Source: Bacillota bacterium (GTDB taxonomy: Bacteria; Bacillota; SHA-98; UBA4971). Taken from it: a stretch of 62,115 nucleotides of DNA. The notes under the pieces are model-generated. The model saw nothing but the letters and a program-made list of their open reading frames with translations. It was not told the DNA's origin and ran no database searches. Shown here piece by piece: positions 27,205 to 35,812 of the stretch; the first letter of the stretch is position 1, and every line of letters starts with the position of its first letter. The DNA lies in assembly GCA_012842395.1 (NCBI GenBank), contig DUSX01000018.1:1-62115 (forward strand), written 5' to 3'. The translations under genes and the position numbers were made by a program.

Positions 27205-27412
27205 GTATGGCGCCATAGGTTTTCGCCTCCTTTCCCGACCGCGCCAGGGTTGCCGGTGCTTGCACGACGGGGCGTGGAGAATTCGGCTATCTTGCGCGCC
27301 GAATTCGAACGAGGCGCGCCGCAAGTGCGCCCGTCCCCGGAGGGCAACACCGACAAGCCTGGGCAGCACCCCTCCGCCGAAAAGTAGCGCGAACTTTTGG
27401 CGACATACTTAG
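27201..27412 (+). repeat. Dispersed nested-inverted repeat, near-complete reference copy
   Basis: The left outer arm starts CTGAGTATGGCGCCATAGG (27201-27219), and the right outer arm ends GGCGACATACTTAG (27399-27412). The two are imperfect inverted repeats of about 37 bp. Inner arms are AGGGTTGCCGGTG (27246-27258) and CACCGACAAGCCT (27348-27360, two changes). The core carries GAATTCGG and CCGAATTC hairpin arms. The TGA stop of the GH13 gene is 27202-27204, inside the left arm. Confidence 0.88.
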
Positions 27413-27481
27413 ACAGCCGAAGCCCTGCAGGCAAGTCCGAGAGTGGCACGGCCGCGCCCTCGCCGCACACAAAATCCACCG

Positions 27482-27529
27482 TTGACACCCACCGTCATTG
27501 TGTCTATACTGTGTATAGACGATATACAC
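27482..27529 (+). promoter_or_regulatory. gntR promoter with overlapping palindromic operators
   Basis: TTGACA (27482-27487), 17-bp spacer, TATACT (27505-27510). A perfect palindrome GTCTATAC-TGT-GTATAGAC (27502-27520) covers the -10 box. A second, GTGTATA-5-TATACAC (27511-27517, 27523-27529), lies over the start point. This arrangement is typical of autorepression by YtrA-type GntR proteins. Confidence 0.85.
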
Positions 27530-27542
27530 AGGGCGTGACACG

Positions 27543-27953
27543 GTGCACATCAGCATCTCATACAACAACCCCGTGCCCTTGTACAAGCAGATAGTGGACC
27601 AGATCAGGGAGAAGGTGCTCTCCGGCGAGCTCGCTCCTGGCGAGAGCTTACCGTCCATCCGGCAGCTCGCAGAGGAGGCCGGGACAAGCGTGATAACAAC
27701 GAAAAGGGCCTACTCGGAGCTTGAGGCGGAGGGGATAATCGTGACGCGGGCAGGGCTGGGGTCGTTCGTGGCTCACCTCGATGCCGCGCGCGCTAAGGCC
27801 ATCCGGATGCGGTCCCTCCGCCAGCGACTCGCAGACATCGTGGCCGACGCGAGGGGAAGCGGTGTGACCGATGAGGAGCTCTTGAGACTTCTCAGGGAGG
27901 CGATGGAGTGTGGCGGTGACGGTAGCAGGGACGGCGGCGACGGTGGCGACTGA
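27543..27953 (+). CDS. GntR-family repressor, YtrA subfamily
   Basis: The 136-residue regulator has a winged helix at residues about 8-75 (PLYKQIVDQIREKVLSGELA, PSIRQLAEEAG, TTKRAYSELEAEGII and a GLGSFVA wing end) and a short C-terminal dimerisation helix, as in YtrA. It has no ligand-binding domain. It is the first gene of an operon with an ABC ATPase and permease, the standard YtrA arrangement. The GTG start at 27543 lies just after the palindromic promoter, so it probably represses its own operon. Confidence 0.93.
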   Translation: MHISISYNNPVPLYKQIVDQIREKVLSGELAPGESLPSIRQLAEEAGTSVITTKRAYSELEAEGIIVTRAGLGSFVAHLDAARAKAIRMRSLRQRLADIVADARGSGVTDEELLRLLREAMECGGDGSRDGGDGGD

Positions 27954-28950
27954 GGCGGCCGCGGTCAAGGGCGCCAGGGAGCTCGCAGAGGCGCCTGCGC
28001 TCATGCTGTCAGCGGTCGGCAAGAGGTACCCCAAGTTCGAGCTCAAGGACGTGTCTTTCGTGTTGCCGAGAGGGTACATCATGGGGTTCATCGGGCCCAA
28101 CGGCGCCGGAAAGAGCACGACCATCAAGATAGTGATGAATATGGTGCGGAAGTCTCGCGGGACCGTCAAGGTGCTCGGCCTCGATCATGTGGCCTTTGAG
28201 ACCGAAGTGAAGAGGCACGTGGGTTATCTGGGCGAGGAACCTCATTTCTACGAGGAGGTCTCTCCTGCGTGGCTCGGCGGCTTCGTCGGCAAGTACTATC
28301 CCACATGGGACGCGGGGTTTTACAGGGCGACCCTGCGACGTTTCGGGATAGAACCCTCGAAGCCCGTGAAGGCTCTCTCAAAAGGCATGAAGGTGAAGCT
28401 CGGATTGGCGCTCGCCCTCTCGCACAAGCCGGAGCTCCTGATACTCGACGAGCCGACCAGCGGGCTCGACCCGGTGGTCCGCCACGACGTCCTGGCGGAA
28501 CTCATGTCCGTCATCCAGGACGAGAAACGGAGCGTGTTCTTCTCGACCCACATCACCCAGGACGTGGAGAAGGTCGCGGACTACGTTACGTTCATCAATG
28601 AGGGACGGGTCGTCATCTCCGACGTGAAAGACGATGTGCTTGCCCGGTGGAAGAAGGTTTCGTTTCCCCTTCCGCTGCCGCCCTACGCAAGGGGCGCGTC
28701 CGACCCGGCTCGCATCGAGCTGGGCTTGGCTGAGGCGAGGGAGAGAGTGGAGCGGGCCATGAGGGGCGCCCTCGGGAAGGCCTTCGCCTCGCACAAGATC
28801 GACGGCCTCACCTTCACCGGCATCACTCGGGCCTTTTCGGGGGATGTGGAAAGGGAGATCTCTCAGCTGGCTGAAACAAGGCCGCGCGTCATTCCTGTTT
28901 CGCTCGACGAGATCCTGGTTGCGATCGTGAGGGGGAGTGAAACATGCTAG
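27910..28950 (+). CDS. ABC transporter ATPase (YtrB/BcrA-like)
   Basis: The 346-residue ATPase has Walker A GPNGAGKS, Walker B LLILDEPTSGLD and the switch His in FFSTHITQD. The signature reads ALSKGMKVKL, the K-G-M variant common in YtrB-type exporters. The GTG start overlaps gntR by 44 bases with GGGAGG upstream. About 25 alanine-rich residues precede the ATPase domain. A C-terminal extension of about 100 residues follows it. It energises the permease encoded next. Confidence 0.9.
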   Translation: MAVTVAGTAATVATEAAAVKGARELAEAPALMLSAVGKRYPKFELKDVSFVLPRGYIMGFIGPNGAGKSTTIKIVMNMVRKSRGTVKVLGLDHVAFETEVKRHVGYLGEEPHFYEEVSPAWLGGFVGKYYPTWDAGFYRATLRRFGIEPSKPVKALSKGMKVKLGLALALSHKPELLILDEPTSGLDPVVRHDVLAELMSVIQDEKRSVFFSTHITQDVEKVADYVTFINEGRVVISDVKDDVLARWKKVSFPLPLPPYARGASDPARIELGLAEARERVERAMRGALGKAFASHKIDGLTFTGITRAFSGDVEREISQLAETRPRVIPVSLDEILVAIVRGSETC

Positions 28951-29645
28951 ACCTCGTGTGGAAGGACATCATCCAAGGCAGGAGAGCGCTTGCTTTCTAC
29001 CTTGCCGTCGGCGCAGCCATCGCGCTGGGTCTCACGTTCGCAATGAGCGACGTCGGTGCGGTAGTCGCTCTCCAGATGACCCTCTCGGTCTACGGGTTCG
29101 CCGTCAAGTCGACCTACGATGACGACAAGCACGGGGCGCTTCTCTTTCTGAAGGGGTTGCCTCTCTCCGACGCCGCCATAGTCGTGAGCAAGTTTGTGTC
29201 CACGTTCGTGGTGGCTGTAGGCTTCGCGGTCTTCTCCTGGGGGCTTTGCGTCGTCGCCGAAGGGTTTCTCGGACCGAGCCTCCGGCTCGGAGCCGCGGCT
29301 GGGGCGCCGCAGGGCCTTTCAGGACTGGCCTGGCAGATACTTCTCTCGGTCGCGGCGTTCTTCGGGGCGCTCCTGGTGGTCATGGCTGTGTACCTAGCGA
29401 TGTTCTTCTGTCTGGGATACGCGAGGGCGGCCGCGTACAACCGCGTCGTCATGCTGGGCTTGTTTGCCGTGATCATGGCAGCGTCGGCGGTCTTTCAGCG
29501 GGCGCGCGTGCAACCGCCCGAGTGGGCGCAAGCTCTGGGACGGTCCTGGGCAGCGCCGCTCCTGGCGGTGTGCGCTGGGCTCGCGGTGTACGCCGCGGGT
29601 TGCGCCGCGTCGCTGTGGTGGGTGCGGAGGCGGGACTGGTCCTAG
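28944..29645 (+). CDS. ABC-2 type permease
   Basis: The 233-residue membrane protein has about six hydrophobic helices (ALAFYLAVGAAIALGLTFAM, FVSTFVVAVGFAVFSWGLC, ILLSVAAFFGALLVVMAVYL, VVMLGLFAVIMAASAVF and a last LLAVCAGLAVYAAGCAAS). The cytoplasmic segment STYDDDKHGALLFLKGLPLS matches the ABC-2 family of the YtrC/YtrD type. It overlaps the ATPase gene by seven bases. Such systems are often induced by wall-active compounds; cargo here is unknown. Confidence 0.85.
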   Translation: MLDLVWKDIIQGRRALAFYLAVGAAIALGLTFAMSDVGAVVALQMTLSVYGFAVKSTYDDDKHGALLFLKGLPLSDAAIVVSKFVSTFVVAVGFAVFSWGLCVVAEGFLGPSLRLGAAAGAPQGLSGLAWQILLSVAAFFGALLVVMAVYLAMFFCLGYARAAAYNRVVMLGLFAVIMAASAVFQRARVQPPEWAQALGRSWAAPLLAVCAGLAVYAAGCAASLWWVRRRDWS

Positions 29646-29844
29646 CGCCCGGGCCCGGACGCCGTGAACCTGTCATCGTGGGAGCGAGACGGCGGCACCC
29701 GTGGCTGGGGCCCAGGGCCAAGCCGCGCGGTCGCTCGCCCTGAACCAAACCGCCACGTGCCTTGGCGGGTGCATGGCGAGCCGCACGGGGCGGGCCGGAC
29801 GGGGCAGGATGGCGACCGGACGGCGACAGGGTGGCGACGGATTG

Positions 29845-30795
29845 TTATAGCGGCAGCCAACGTCCTAGCAGTGCCCCGGCGATGAGCCCGGCGCCCGTAA
29901 GGATGTAGGTCTTGACCGTGCCCGCGTTGGCTGGGACCAGCTCGGCCGTGCAATCGTATGCGCGCCAGCAGACCTTGGCGGCGCGGTAGGCCTCTGCGCT
30001 TCCCGCAAGGCCCAGGACCGCCCACGGGTTCCGCAGGTACACCGCCACGCCGATGAGTGCCGCCTCGGCAAGGCCCAGGAGCCACGCATATACCACCCTG
30101 GCCCTGGCCTTGCCCATGCGCACCACGAGGTTGCGTTTATTGGCTCGCCTATCGGCCTCGAAGTCGGGAAACTCGTTGATCCAGAGAACGCTCGCGATGA
30201 GGATCCCGATGGGGACGCCGATGGCAACCGGCCTTACTGAAAGCTCCCCAGTCTGCACCACGTAGGTGCCCAGCGAAAGGAGCGGGCCGAAGGTCACTCC
30301 CACCACGAGTTCTCCGAGGCCACGGTAGCAGAAGGAGAAGGGCGGCGCGCTGTAGGCGAGGGCTAGGAATCCGCCGAGTGCGGCGATCCAGAGGGCGTGC
30401 CAAGTCCGGAAGAGGACGATGGGTAGGCCTGCGAGGGCCGCCAATGCGAAGCTCCCCACGGCGATCCAGATGGCGTCTCGCTCTCTGAGCAGGCCGCCGG
30501 TTATGGTCTTCTTGCCTCCGGAGAACGGGGTCGCGTCCTCCGGCGCCACGAACCTGTCGGCGCCCGAGCGCCAGTCCACCACCTCATTTACGGCGTTCTT
30601 GCCAACCTCAACCGCATAGATTCCGACGAGCGTAAGGAGGAACCATCCTATTGCGAACGAGCCCGTGTCCGCGTAAGCGAGGGCACCCGCAGCGAACATG
30701 GGGACAGTGGATGCGACCCATATCTTCGGGTCAGCCAGCTGGATGAGCCCGCGCAAGCGCCGCGAGGCAGATGACGAAGGCACTGGAGACAACAT
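29845..30795 (-). CDS. UbiA-family prenyltransferase (MenA-like)
   Basis: The 316-residue integral membrane enzyme has about eight helices and both Asp-rich motifs: NEVVDWRSGAD (first NxxxD) and NEFPDFEADR (second NxxxDxxxD). These bind the magnesium-diphosphate of the prenyl donor. MenA-type enzymes prenylate 1,4-dihydroxy-2-naphthoate. No other menaquinone gene is nearby, so the acceptor is uncertain. ATG 30795 has GGGAGGAAAG upstream. It is transcribed opposite to its neighbours. The 200 bases between it and the permease hold no gene. Confidence 0.85.
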   Translation of the reverse strand: MLSPVPSSSASRRLRGLIQLADPKIWVASTVPMFAAGALAYADTGSFAIGWFLLTLVGIYAVEVGKNAVNEVVDWRSGADRFVAPEDATPFSGGKKTITGGLLRERDAIWIAVGSFALAALAGLPIVLFRTWHALWIAALGGFLALAYSAPPFSFCYRGLGELVVGVTFGPLLSLGTYVVQTGELSVRPVAIGVPIGILIASVLWINEFPDFEADRRANKRNLVVRMGKARARVVYAWLLGLAEAALIGVAVYLRNPWAVLGLAGSAEAYRAAKVCWRAYDCTAELVPANAGTVKTYILTGAGLIAGALLGRWLPL

Positions 30796-31075
30796 GAACG
30801 CTTTCCTCCCTGAAGGACAGCCCGACCACGTGCTACCGCGCCACCCGCCACCGATGCGGCTCTTCTGACCACGGCGCCCTGCCGGCAACCGACGTCGCTG
30901 CGTCCTACATCGGTCCGGTGAGCGGGCCGGGGCAGGGCCAGCATAGGCGGCCCTGTAGCCTCGAACGCGGCCGGGAGCTCTTCTTATGCAACGACTTCGG
31001 GATAATTATAGCCTCGGGAGACCAGGTACACAACGCCTGCTTAGGCGTTTCCGCCGGAAATTCGGGCCGATGGCT

Positions 31076-31116
31076 TTCGCAGTGCATGGAGCTGATGCTA
31101 TAATGTTCCGTGGAAC
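31076..31116 (+). promoter_or_regulatory. scfA promoter with palindrome at the start point
   Basis: TTCGCA (31076-31081), 17-bp spacer, consensus TATAAT (31099-31104) preceded by TGC (extended -10). GTTCC-GT-GGAAC (31105-31116) follows at once, covering the likely start site; it may be an operator or a 5' hairpin. Confidence 0.7.
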
Positions 31117-31199
31117 GCCCCGGGTCTATCATAGATATCCGGCCCAGGAGAAACCTGGGAGCTGACCCAAAAGCTCTACATAAAGGAGACGTGGTGGTT

Positions 31200-31364
31200 G
31201 TGGCGCGGAAAATTACGATGAAGCACATTCGCACGGTAAGTGAGGGCTCGACGAAGGCCGGGCTTGGCATGGGCGGCTGCAAGGAATGCCAGGCCTCGTG
31301 CCAGTCGGCGTGCAAGACCTCGTGCACCGTCGGTAATCAGGTATGCCGGCAGCGCGAGAAGTGA
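31200..31364 (+). CDS. scfA: SCIFF ranthipeptide precursor
   Basis: This small peptide of about 54 residues has the core KECQASCQSACKTSCTVGNQ with six Cys in the last 25 residues, the hallmark of the SCIFF (six cysteines in forty-five residues) family of Clostridia. The leader MKHIRTVSEG matches the conserved start of that family. GTG 31200 (or 31194) lies about ten bases after AAAGGAG; ATG 31218 would give the classical 48-residue form. The downstream radical-SAM enzyme is expected to form thioether links from Cys to other residues. Biological role of SCIFF is not established. Confidence 0.95.
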   Translation: MARKITMKHIRTVSEGSTKAGLGMGGCKECQASCQSACKTSCTVGNQVCRQREK

Positions 31365-31513
31365 GCCTCCGAAGGTCCGAGCGAGAGCCCGCCGCCCGGC
31401 TGTGTGGGGCGTGGGAGCAGAGTCGAGAGGCGGTGCGGCGATCGGAGGATGGCCGGCCGGCCGACCGCCCTGTGGCTTCGGCGAGCGGAGAAGTGGGGGG
31501 CTCTCAGCCCGGG

Positions 31514-32923
31514 ATGCCCTGCCCACGGTGCCTGTCTGGGGCGCGCAAGGACGCCAACTGGCATGTGTTCTCGGTGCTCGGGGTCAACCTTCTTCTCGAT
31601 GTGAAAACAGGCGGCCTTCACGAGCTTGATGCCGTGGCCTACGATGTGGCCGATGCCTACCAGGGCCATGGGTCAAGAGAGGAGGTCGTCCGTAGGTTGG
31701 CGGCCATTCACGGCGAGGAGGCGGTTGGCGAAGCTTACGACGAGATCGACGAGATGGTGTTCTCTGGCAGGCTCTCTTCTCCCTTCGCGCCAGACGAGCC
31801 GTACGAGCCTTCGGGCGAGGTGCTCGTCAAGGCCCTCTGCCTGCATGTGGCGCACGACTGTAACCTCAGATGCCGGTACTGCTTCGGCAAGACCGGAAAC
31901 TTCGGCATGACGCGGGAACTCATGCCTGAGCGCGTCGCCCGGGCGGCGATAGACTTCCTCCTCGCCCGGTCTGGCAAACGCCGCAATCTCAACGTGGACT
32001 TCTTCGGCGGCGAACCGCTCCTCAACTTCGGTGTGGTGAAGTCCACGGTCGAGTACGGCCGGGCCAGGGCGGAGCGGCTTGGCAAGCACATTGACTTCAC
32101 CCTTACTACTAACGCGGTTCTGCTCGATGATAACGTGGCCCGTTTCCTCACCGAAAACGACATGCTCGTAGTGCTCAGCCTGGACGGCCGCAAAGAGACA
32201 CACGACCGGATGCGGGTCGCGCCTGGGGGCTGCGGCAGCTATGATGTGGTGGCGCCCCACGTGCGGCGGTTCGTTGAGAGCCGGGCGCCCGGGTCGTACT
32301 TCGTCCGCGGGACGTACACCAGGGCGAACCTGGACTTCGCGTCCGACGTCATGCACCTTGCGGACATCGGTTGCGAGAGCATATCGGTAGAGCCCGTGGT
32401 TGGCGGACGGGACGCGTCTTACGGCATCCGCGCGAGCGACCTCGACGCCATCGGCCGAGAATACGAGCGCCTAGCCGCGCTCTTCCTTGAGCGGCACGCC
32501 CAGGGAAGGGGGTTCTCGTTCTACCATTTCAACGTGGATCTCGAGGGCGGCCCGTGTCTTGCGCGGCGCCTTGCGGGCTGCGGCGCGGGCGTGGACTACC
32601 TCGCTGTGGCGCCCGACGGGAACGTGTACCCGTGCCATCAGTTCGTGGGGCAACCTGAGTTCCTCATGGGTGACGTGTTCGACGGCGAAATGGATGAGGC
32701 GCTCGTGGAGAGGTTCCGTGGTGCGCACGTGTACACGAAGCGCGGCTGCGCCGAGTGCTGGGCGCGGTTCATCTGCAGCGGCGGGTGCCACGCTAATGCC
32801 TACTTTTCGTCGGGGGACATCCTCATCCCAGAACCCGTGGCGTGTGCGATCCAGAAGAAGCGCATCGAGTGTGCCTTGGCCGTGCAGGCTCTGCTGCGCG
32901 ACACACGCGATGCCGCTTCGTGA
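31514..32923 (+). CDS. scfB: Radical SAM/SPASM SCIFF maturase
   Basis: The 469-residue enzyme begins with the family's peptide-recognition part (NWHVFSVLGVNLLLDVKTGG). The radical-SAM motif CNLRCRYC binds the SAM-cleaving [4Fe-4S] cluster. The FFGGEPLLNF segment is conserved. The C-terminal SPASM region is rich in Cys (YPCHQF, GCAECWARFICSGGC, ACAIQ) for two auxiliary clusters. It installs thioether bonds in the scfA product. ATG 31514 is chosen because an upstream extension (to 31343) overlaps scfA and looks like GC-shadow. It is 150 bases after scfA, in the same transcript. Confidence 0.94.
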   Translation: MPCPRCLSGARKDANWHVFSVLGVNLLLDVKTGGLHELDAVAYDVADAYQGHGSREEVVRRLAAIHGEEAVGEAYDEIDEMVFSGRLSSPFAPDEPYEPSGEVLVKALCLHVAHDCNLRCRYCFGKTGNFGMTRELMPERVARAAIDFLLARSGKRRNLNVDFFGGEPLLNFGVVKSTVEYGRARAERLGKHIDFTLTTNAVLLDDNVARFLTENDMLVVLSLDGRKETHDRMRVAPGGCGSYDVVAPHVRRFVESRAPGSYFVRGTYTRANLDFASDVMHLADIGCESISVEPVVGGRDASYGIRASDLDAIGREYERLAALFLERHAQGRGFSFYHFNVDLEGGPCLARRLAGCGAGVDYLAVAPDGNVYPCHQFVGQPEFLMGDVFDGEMDEALVERFRGAHVYTKRGCAECWARFICSGGCHANAYFSSGDILIPEPVACAIQKKRIECALAVQALLRDTRDAAS

Positions 32924-32943
32924 TCCAGCAGCCGCGCCGCGCC

Positions 32944-32973
32944 TTGTTTCGTTCTGCCATCTCGTGGTATCAT
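32944..32973 (+). promoter_or_regulatory. Candidate promoter of the MNT-HEPN pair
   Basis: TTGTTT (32944-32949), 18-bp spacer, TATCAT (32968-32973) with TGG directly before it (extended -10). Confidence 0.5.
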
Positions 32974-32997
32974 TAGGTGCGGAAGCGGGTGGTCGAA

Positions 32998-33360
32998 ATG
33001 CGTCGCCACAGGGATCCCAGCGGGATGACGCCGCTAAAGAAGAAGGACAGGGACGCCCTGGATGACTTCGTAAAGCGGCTTCGAGAAAGCCCCCTTAGAG
33101 AGGGAATACGAGACATCAGACTCTTCGGCTCCAAGCTGCGGGGGGACGATACGCCTGATTCGGATATAGACGTGCTCGTCATTGTGTCGAGGCTCGATCG
33201 AGGCGTGAAGGAAGCGGTCATCGATGTAGCCTTTGACGTCAACTTGCGTCATGATGTGTACATTTCTCCTCGGGTCATCCCAGAACACGTGTTCCGCGAT
33301 CGCATCTGGAAGCTCACGCCGTTCATCCAGACTCTAGAACGCGAGGGCGTGTCCTTATGA
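32998..33360 (+). CDS. MNT-domain minimal nucleotidyltransferase (antitoxin-type)
   Basis: The 120-residue protein has the nucleotidyltransferase signature LFGSKLRGDDTPDSDIDVLV (GSxxxG...SDxD) and a following acidic strand. This is typical of MntA-like antitoxins that AMPylate and silence a partner HEPN RNase (family knowledge). ATG 32998 is about 20 bases after the predicted transcription start; GTG 32977 is less likely for that reason. It overlaps the HEPN gene by four bases (ATGA). Confidence 0.85.
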   Translation: MRRHRDPSGMTPLKKKDRDALDDFVKRLRESPLREGIRDIRLFGSKLRGDDTPDSDIDVLVIVSRLDRGVKEAVIDVAFDVNLRHDVYISPRVIPEHVFRDRIWKLTPFIQTLEREGVSL

Positions 33361-33772
33361 GGCCTGAGTTACGCATCCTGGCAAAGTACCGGATGGAGCG
33401 CGCGAAGGAGTCCTTTGAGGAGGGCTCGACGCTGCTCGAGACCGGCGGTCTCACCGGGGCGGTGAACCCTTCTACTATGCAGCGTTCTATGCGGCAAGGG
33501 CGCTCCTGGCACTCAAGCAAGTGGACTCGTCCAAACACAGCGGAGTGATATCCCTCTTTCAGCGTCATTTCGTCAAAGACCGTCTGATCGACGCACAAGT
33601 TGCCAGGGTTCTGCCGTCTGCGTTCGAGAAGCGGCAGGACACTGACTACGAGGACTTCGTCACCGTGACGCCAGCTGAGGTCAGCTCACTCAAGGAGGAC
33701 GTTCGAAGGTTCATTGACGAGTGTGAGCACCTTCTCAACAAGCTGGTAGTGGACGATGAAGGGCTGACCTAG
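33357..33772 (+). pseudogene. HEPN-domain protein interrupted by a frameshift
   Basis: The first frame (33357-about 33472) gives MRPELRILAKYRMERAKES...LTGAVN. The second frame (from about 33473 to 33772) gives FYYAAFYAARALLALKQV, then SSKHSGVISLFQRHF and a helical tail to HLLNKLV. Together they form one normal HEPN protein of about 138 residues. One base appears to be missing at the CCC run near 33470, just before the conserved YYAxFYAARALL helix. A stop in the first frame at 33546-33548 would give a useless 63-residue product. A sequencing error or a real inactivating mutation are both possible. Confidence 0.75.
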
Positions 33773-33883
33773 GGATCCTCTCCAAGACCTGTCGCTCCTC
33801 AATGGATACGAGCCAAACGCCTGACGCGCTAACACGCCGCCCAGCCGGGCGCGCAGGGTGCCCTTGACATGGTCAGGAGGCGC

Positions 33884-33925
33884 TTCGGAGTGTGCTCCGA
33901 AACGCCCGGGCGAGGTGCCCGGGCG
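33884..33925. terminator. Two adjacent hairpins between convergent genes
   Basis: TTCGGAG-TGTG-CTCCGAA (33884-33901) is followed directly by CGCCCGGGC-5-GCCCGGGCG (33903-33925). Both are perfect. They lie between the converging HEPN and CcdA-like genes; no T-run is present, so a bidirectional terminator is plausible, not proven. Confidence 0.5.
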
Positions 33926-33944
33926 CCCCGGCACGACGCCACAC

Positions 33945-35216
33945 CTACGTCACCAGGCCCAGCATCCTGAGAAACTCCAGGCTAAGATAACTCCCCAGGC
34001 AAACCAGGACCAGTGCGATGGCGGCCTTTACTGTCGCAGCGTGGCGTCGCGTGAAAGCCGCCAAGCGCTCCGATGTAGTGCCGAGATATGCAAGGGTGAC
34101 CACGCACAGCATCGGCATTATGAACGCCAGGTTGTACAGGATCAGCATGGCAGCAGGCCGTCCCGAATCGGCGCCCGCCTGCACCATGTACGCGATAGTA
34201 GGCAGGTACACCTGACCCGTGCATACGAACTCCGTGGTTGCGACGACCGCCCCTGTCAGCATGGCGGCCCACGCAAGACGAGGCGAGGATACCGCGTGCC
34301 GGATCGCGGCGTGGGCGAGCTTGGTGAAGCGCGGCGGGAGCCTCAACTTCACATTGGAGGGAGAGCCCGAGCGCATTTGCAGCAAGTCATACATCGTCGC
34401 GGCTGCTAGCGCGAAGCACATCACAGCCGCCGCCAAATACACCGCCCTGTGAACGAAGGGCATGCCTCGGGAGGCGTGCATGACCCTAAGCAGCCCGAAA
34501 CCCGCCGCGACATACGTTGCGAAGACCCCTCCTGCGAACGAAACACCGGTCGTGAGGATTTGGAACCTGTTCTTCCCTGCGAACGTCAGGTACGATACGA
34601 GGAAGACTAGAATTGCGAAGGCGCACGGGTTAATCCCGTCTATGAACCCGGCGGCGGCGACGATGGCGACAGTGAGCATGGAGCCTTCCCTCCTCAGAGC
34701 ACCCTCTGCCGCCCCGATCTCGTCGTCTCCGACATCGAGAGGCGCCCCCTGGAGGTCGCGCCCGTCAACTAGCCTCAGCAGGTGCTCAAGGGTGATGTCA
34801 CGTGAGGCGAGGTAGCGCTGCCCAAGGAACACCGCGGGCACAGTACGCCCGGAGTCGGCCGGGACGCCCGCGGCGTAGCAGAACGCCCGGAGCAAGACCT
34901 GGTTTGCGGGGAACACCACGTCGTGTTCGACAACCGAAACTTGCGGCCTCAGGGCCACGAGCCGGGCGACTTGCAGCCTCGCGATCTCACAACTCGGGCA
35001 GGCCGAGCTGTAAAAGAGGTGAACCTGGACGCGCACGCTGCTGTCGATGCGACCTCGCTGCTCAAGGGCCGCGCCATTGCCGTGGGTGGCCCCTGAACGC
35101 GCGGAGATCATCCACGCGCCGATCGCCGGTACGAGCAAAGCCAGCGCAACGGCCAGCAGCACGACGCCGGACTCTCTCGGCCAACTTGAATGGCGCCCGC
35201 CTTCCCCGGTCACCAT
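33945..35216 (-). CDS. Fusion of thioredoxin-like and CcdA/DsbD-like membrane domains
   Basis: The protein has about 423 residues. An N-terminal anchor (VVLLAVALALLVPAIGAW) precedes a small thioredoxin-like domain with LFYSSACPSCE (CxxC) at about residues 65-150. Then come about six to seven membrane helices of the CcdA/DsbD electron-transfer type, with the paired-Cys regions GINPCAFAI and EFVCTGQVYLP. It probably carries electrons across the membrane to the thioredoxin-like domain to keep exported thiols reduced. The third Met (35216) has GGGAG at good spacing; 35231 is the longest start. It is the only gene here transcribed leftward. Confidence 0.8.
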   Translation of the reverse strand: MVTGEGGRHSSWPRESGVVLLAVALALLVPAIGAWMISARSGATHGNGAALEQRGRIDSSVRVQVHLFYSSACPSCEIARLQVARLVALRPQVSVVEHDVVFPANQVLLRAFCYAAGVPADSGRTVPAVFLGQRYLASRDITLEHLLRLVDGRDLQGAPLDVGDDEIGAAEGALRREGSMLTVAIVAAAGFIDGINPCAFAILVFLVSYLTFAGKNRFQILTTGVSFAGGVFATYVAAGFGLLRVMHASRGMPFVHRAVYLAAAVMCFALAAATMYDLLQMRSGSPSNVKLRLPPRFTKLAHAAIRHAVSSPRLAWAAMLTGAVVATTEFVCTGQVYLPTIAYMVQAGADSGRPAAMLILYNLAFIMPMLCVVTLAYLGTTSERLAAFTRRHAATVKAAIALVLVCLGSYLSLEFLRMLGLVT

Positions 35217-35812
35217 GCACATCGCTCCCATTCAACACGCTGCCAGTCCTCAGCCCTAAGCTCCCGTCTCTCACTAGGCTCTCACTAAACAGGCTCTCAC
35301 CAAGTATGGGGCCACAAGTTTTCGTCTCCTTTCTTGACGGCGTCAGGGTTGCCGGTGCTTGCACAAGGCGTGTCAAAACGCGGCCACCGGTTTGACCGGC
35401 CGGATTCTGGCGAAGCGCGCCCCGCTCGGGGCGCCATCTCCGAGTGAGTGTAACACCGCCATCCCGCCAGCTGCTGGACACAAGGCAAGAACCAACGTAC
35501 GAGGCTGTTGACATTTCCTCCATTGCAGCAACACGGCTCAGCTGAATCGCGCAAGACCATCGCCATGCCCGGCCAAACTGGTAGGCACTGGGGAAGTCCA
35601 ACGGTCTTACGCATCCTCACCTAGTTTATGTGGCCGCCGCTTACCCCAAGACGCTTCCCGCGTTCGGTGCAATCGTTTCCTGGCGAAAACCCTCCATTGT
35701 CGGAAGGATCTCTTCAATGAGAGTTGAATAGATGACGTACCCGTTAAGTCATGCTAAACACCCCCCGAACCTGACGGCTCGTGCACGGACCAGCTCGAGC
35801 CATCCCGGGGAG
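35217..35812. other. Region between divergent genes holding one repeat copy
   Basis: It contains a divergent dispersed repeat (35301-35475) and no convincing gene. TTGACA occurs at 35508-35513 but has no matching -10 box. Confidence 0.4.
35301..35475 (+). repeat. Dispersed nested-inverted repeat, divergent core
   Basis: The left outer arm (CAAGTATGGGGCCACAAG, then TTTTCGTCTCCTTTC) and left inner arm AGGGTTGCCGGTG (35345-35357) are good. The core has changed, with GACCGGCC and CGGGGCGCC palindromes, and the right side is degenerate. Confidence 0.7.

Noticed and set aside
35508-35540. TTGACA near 35508 as a promoter for the ThrC-like gene
   Set aside because: No acceptable -10 box at 16-19 bp spacing.
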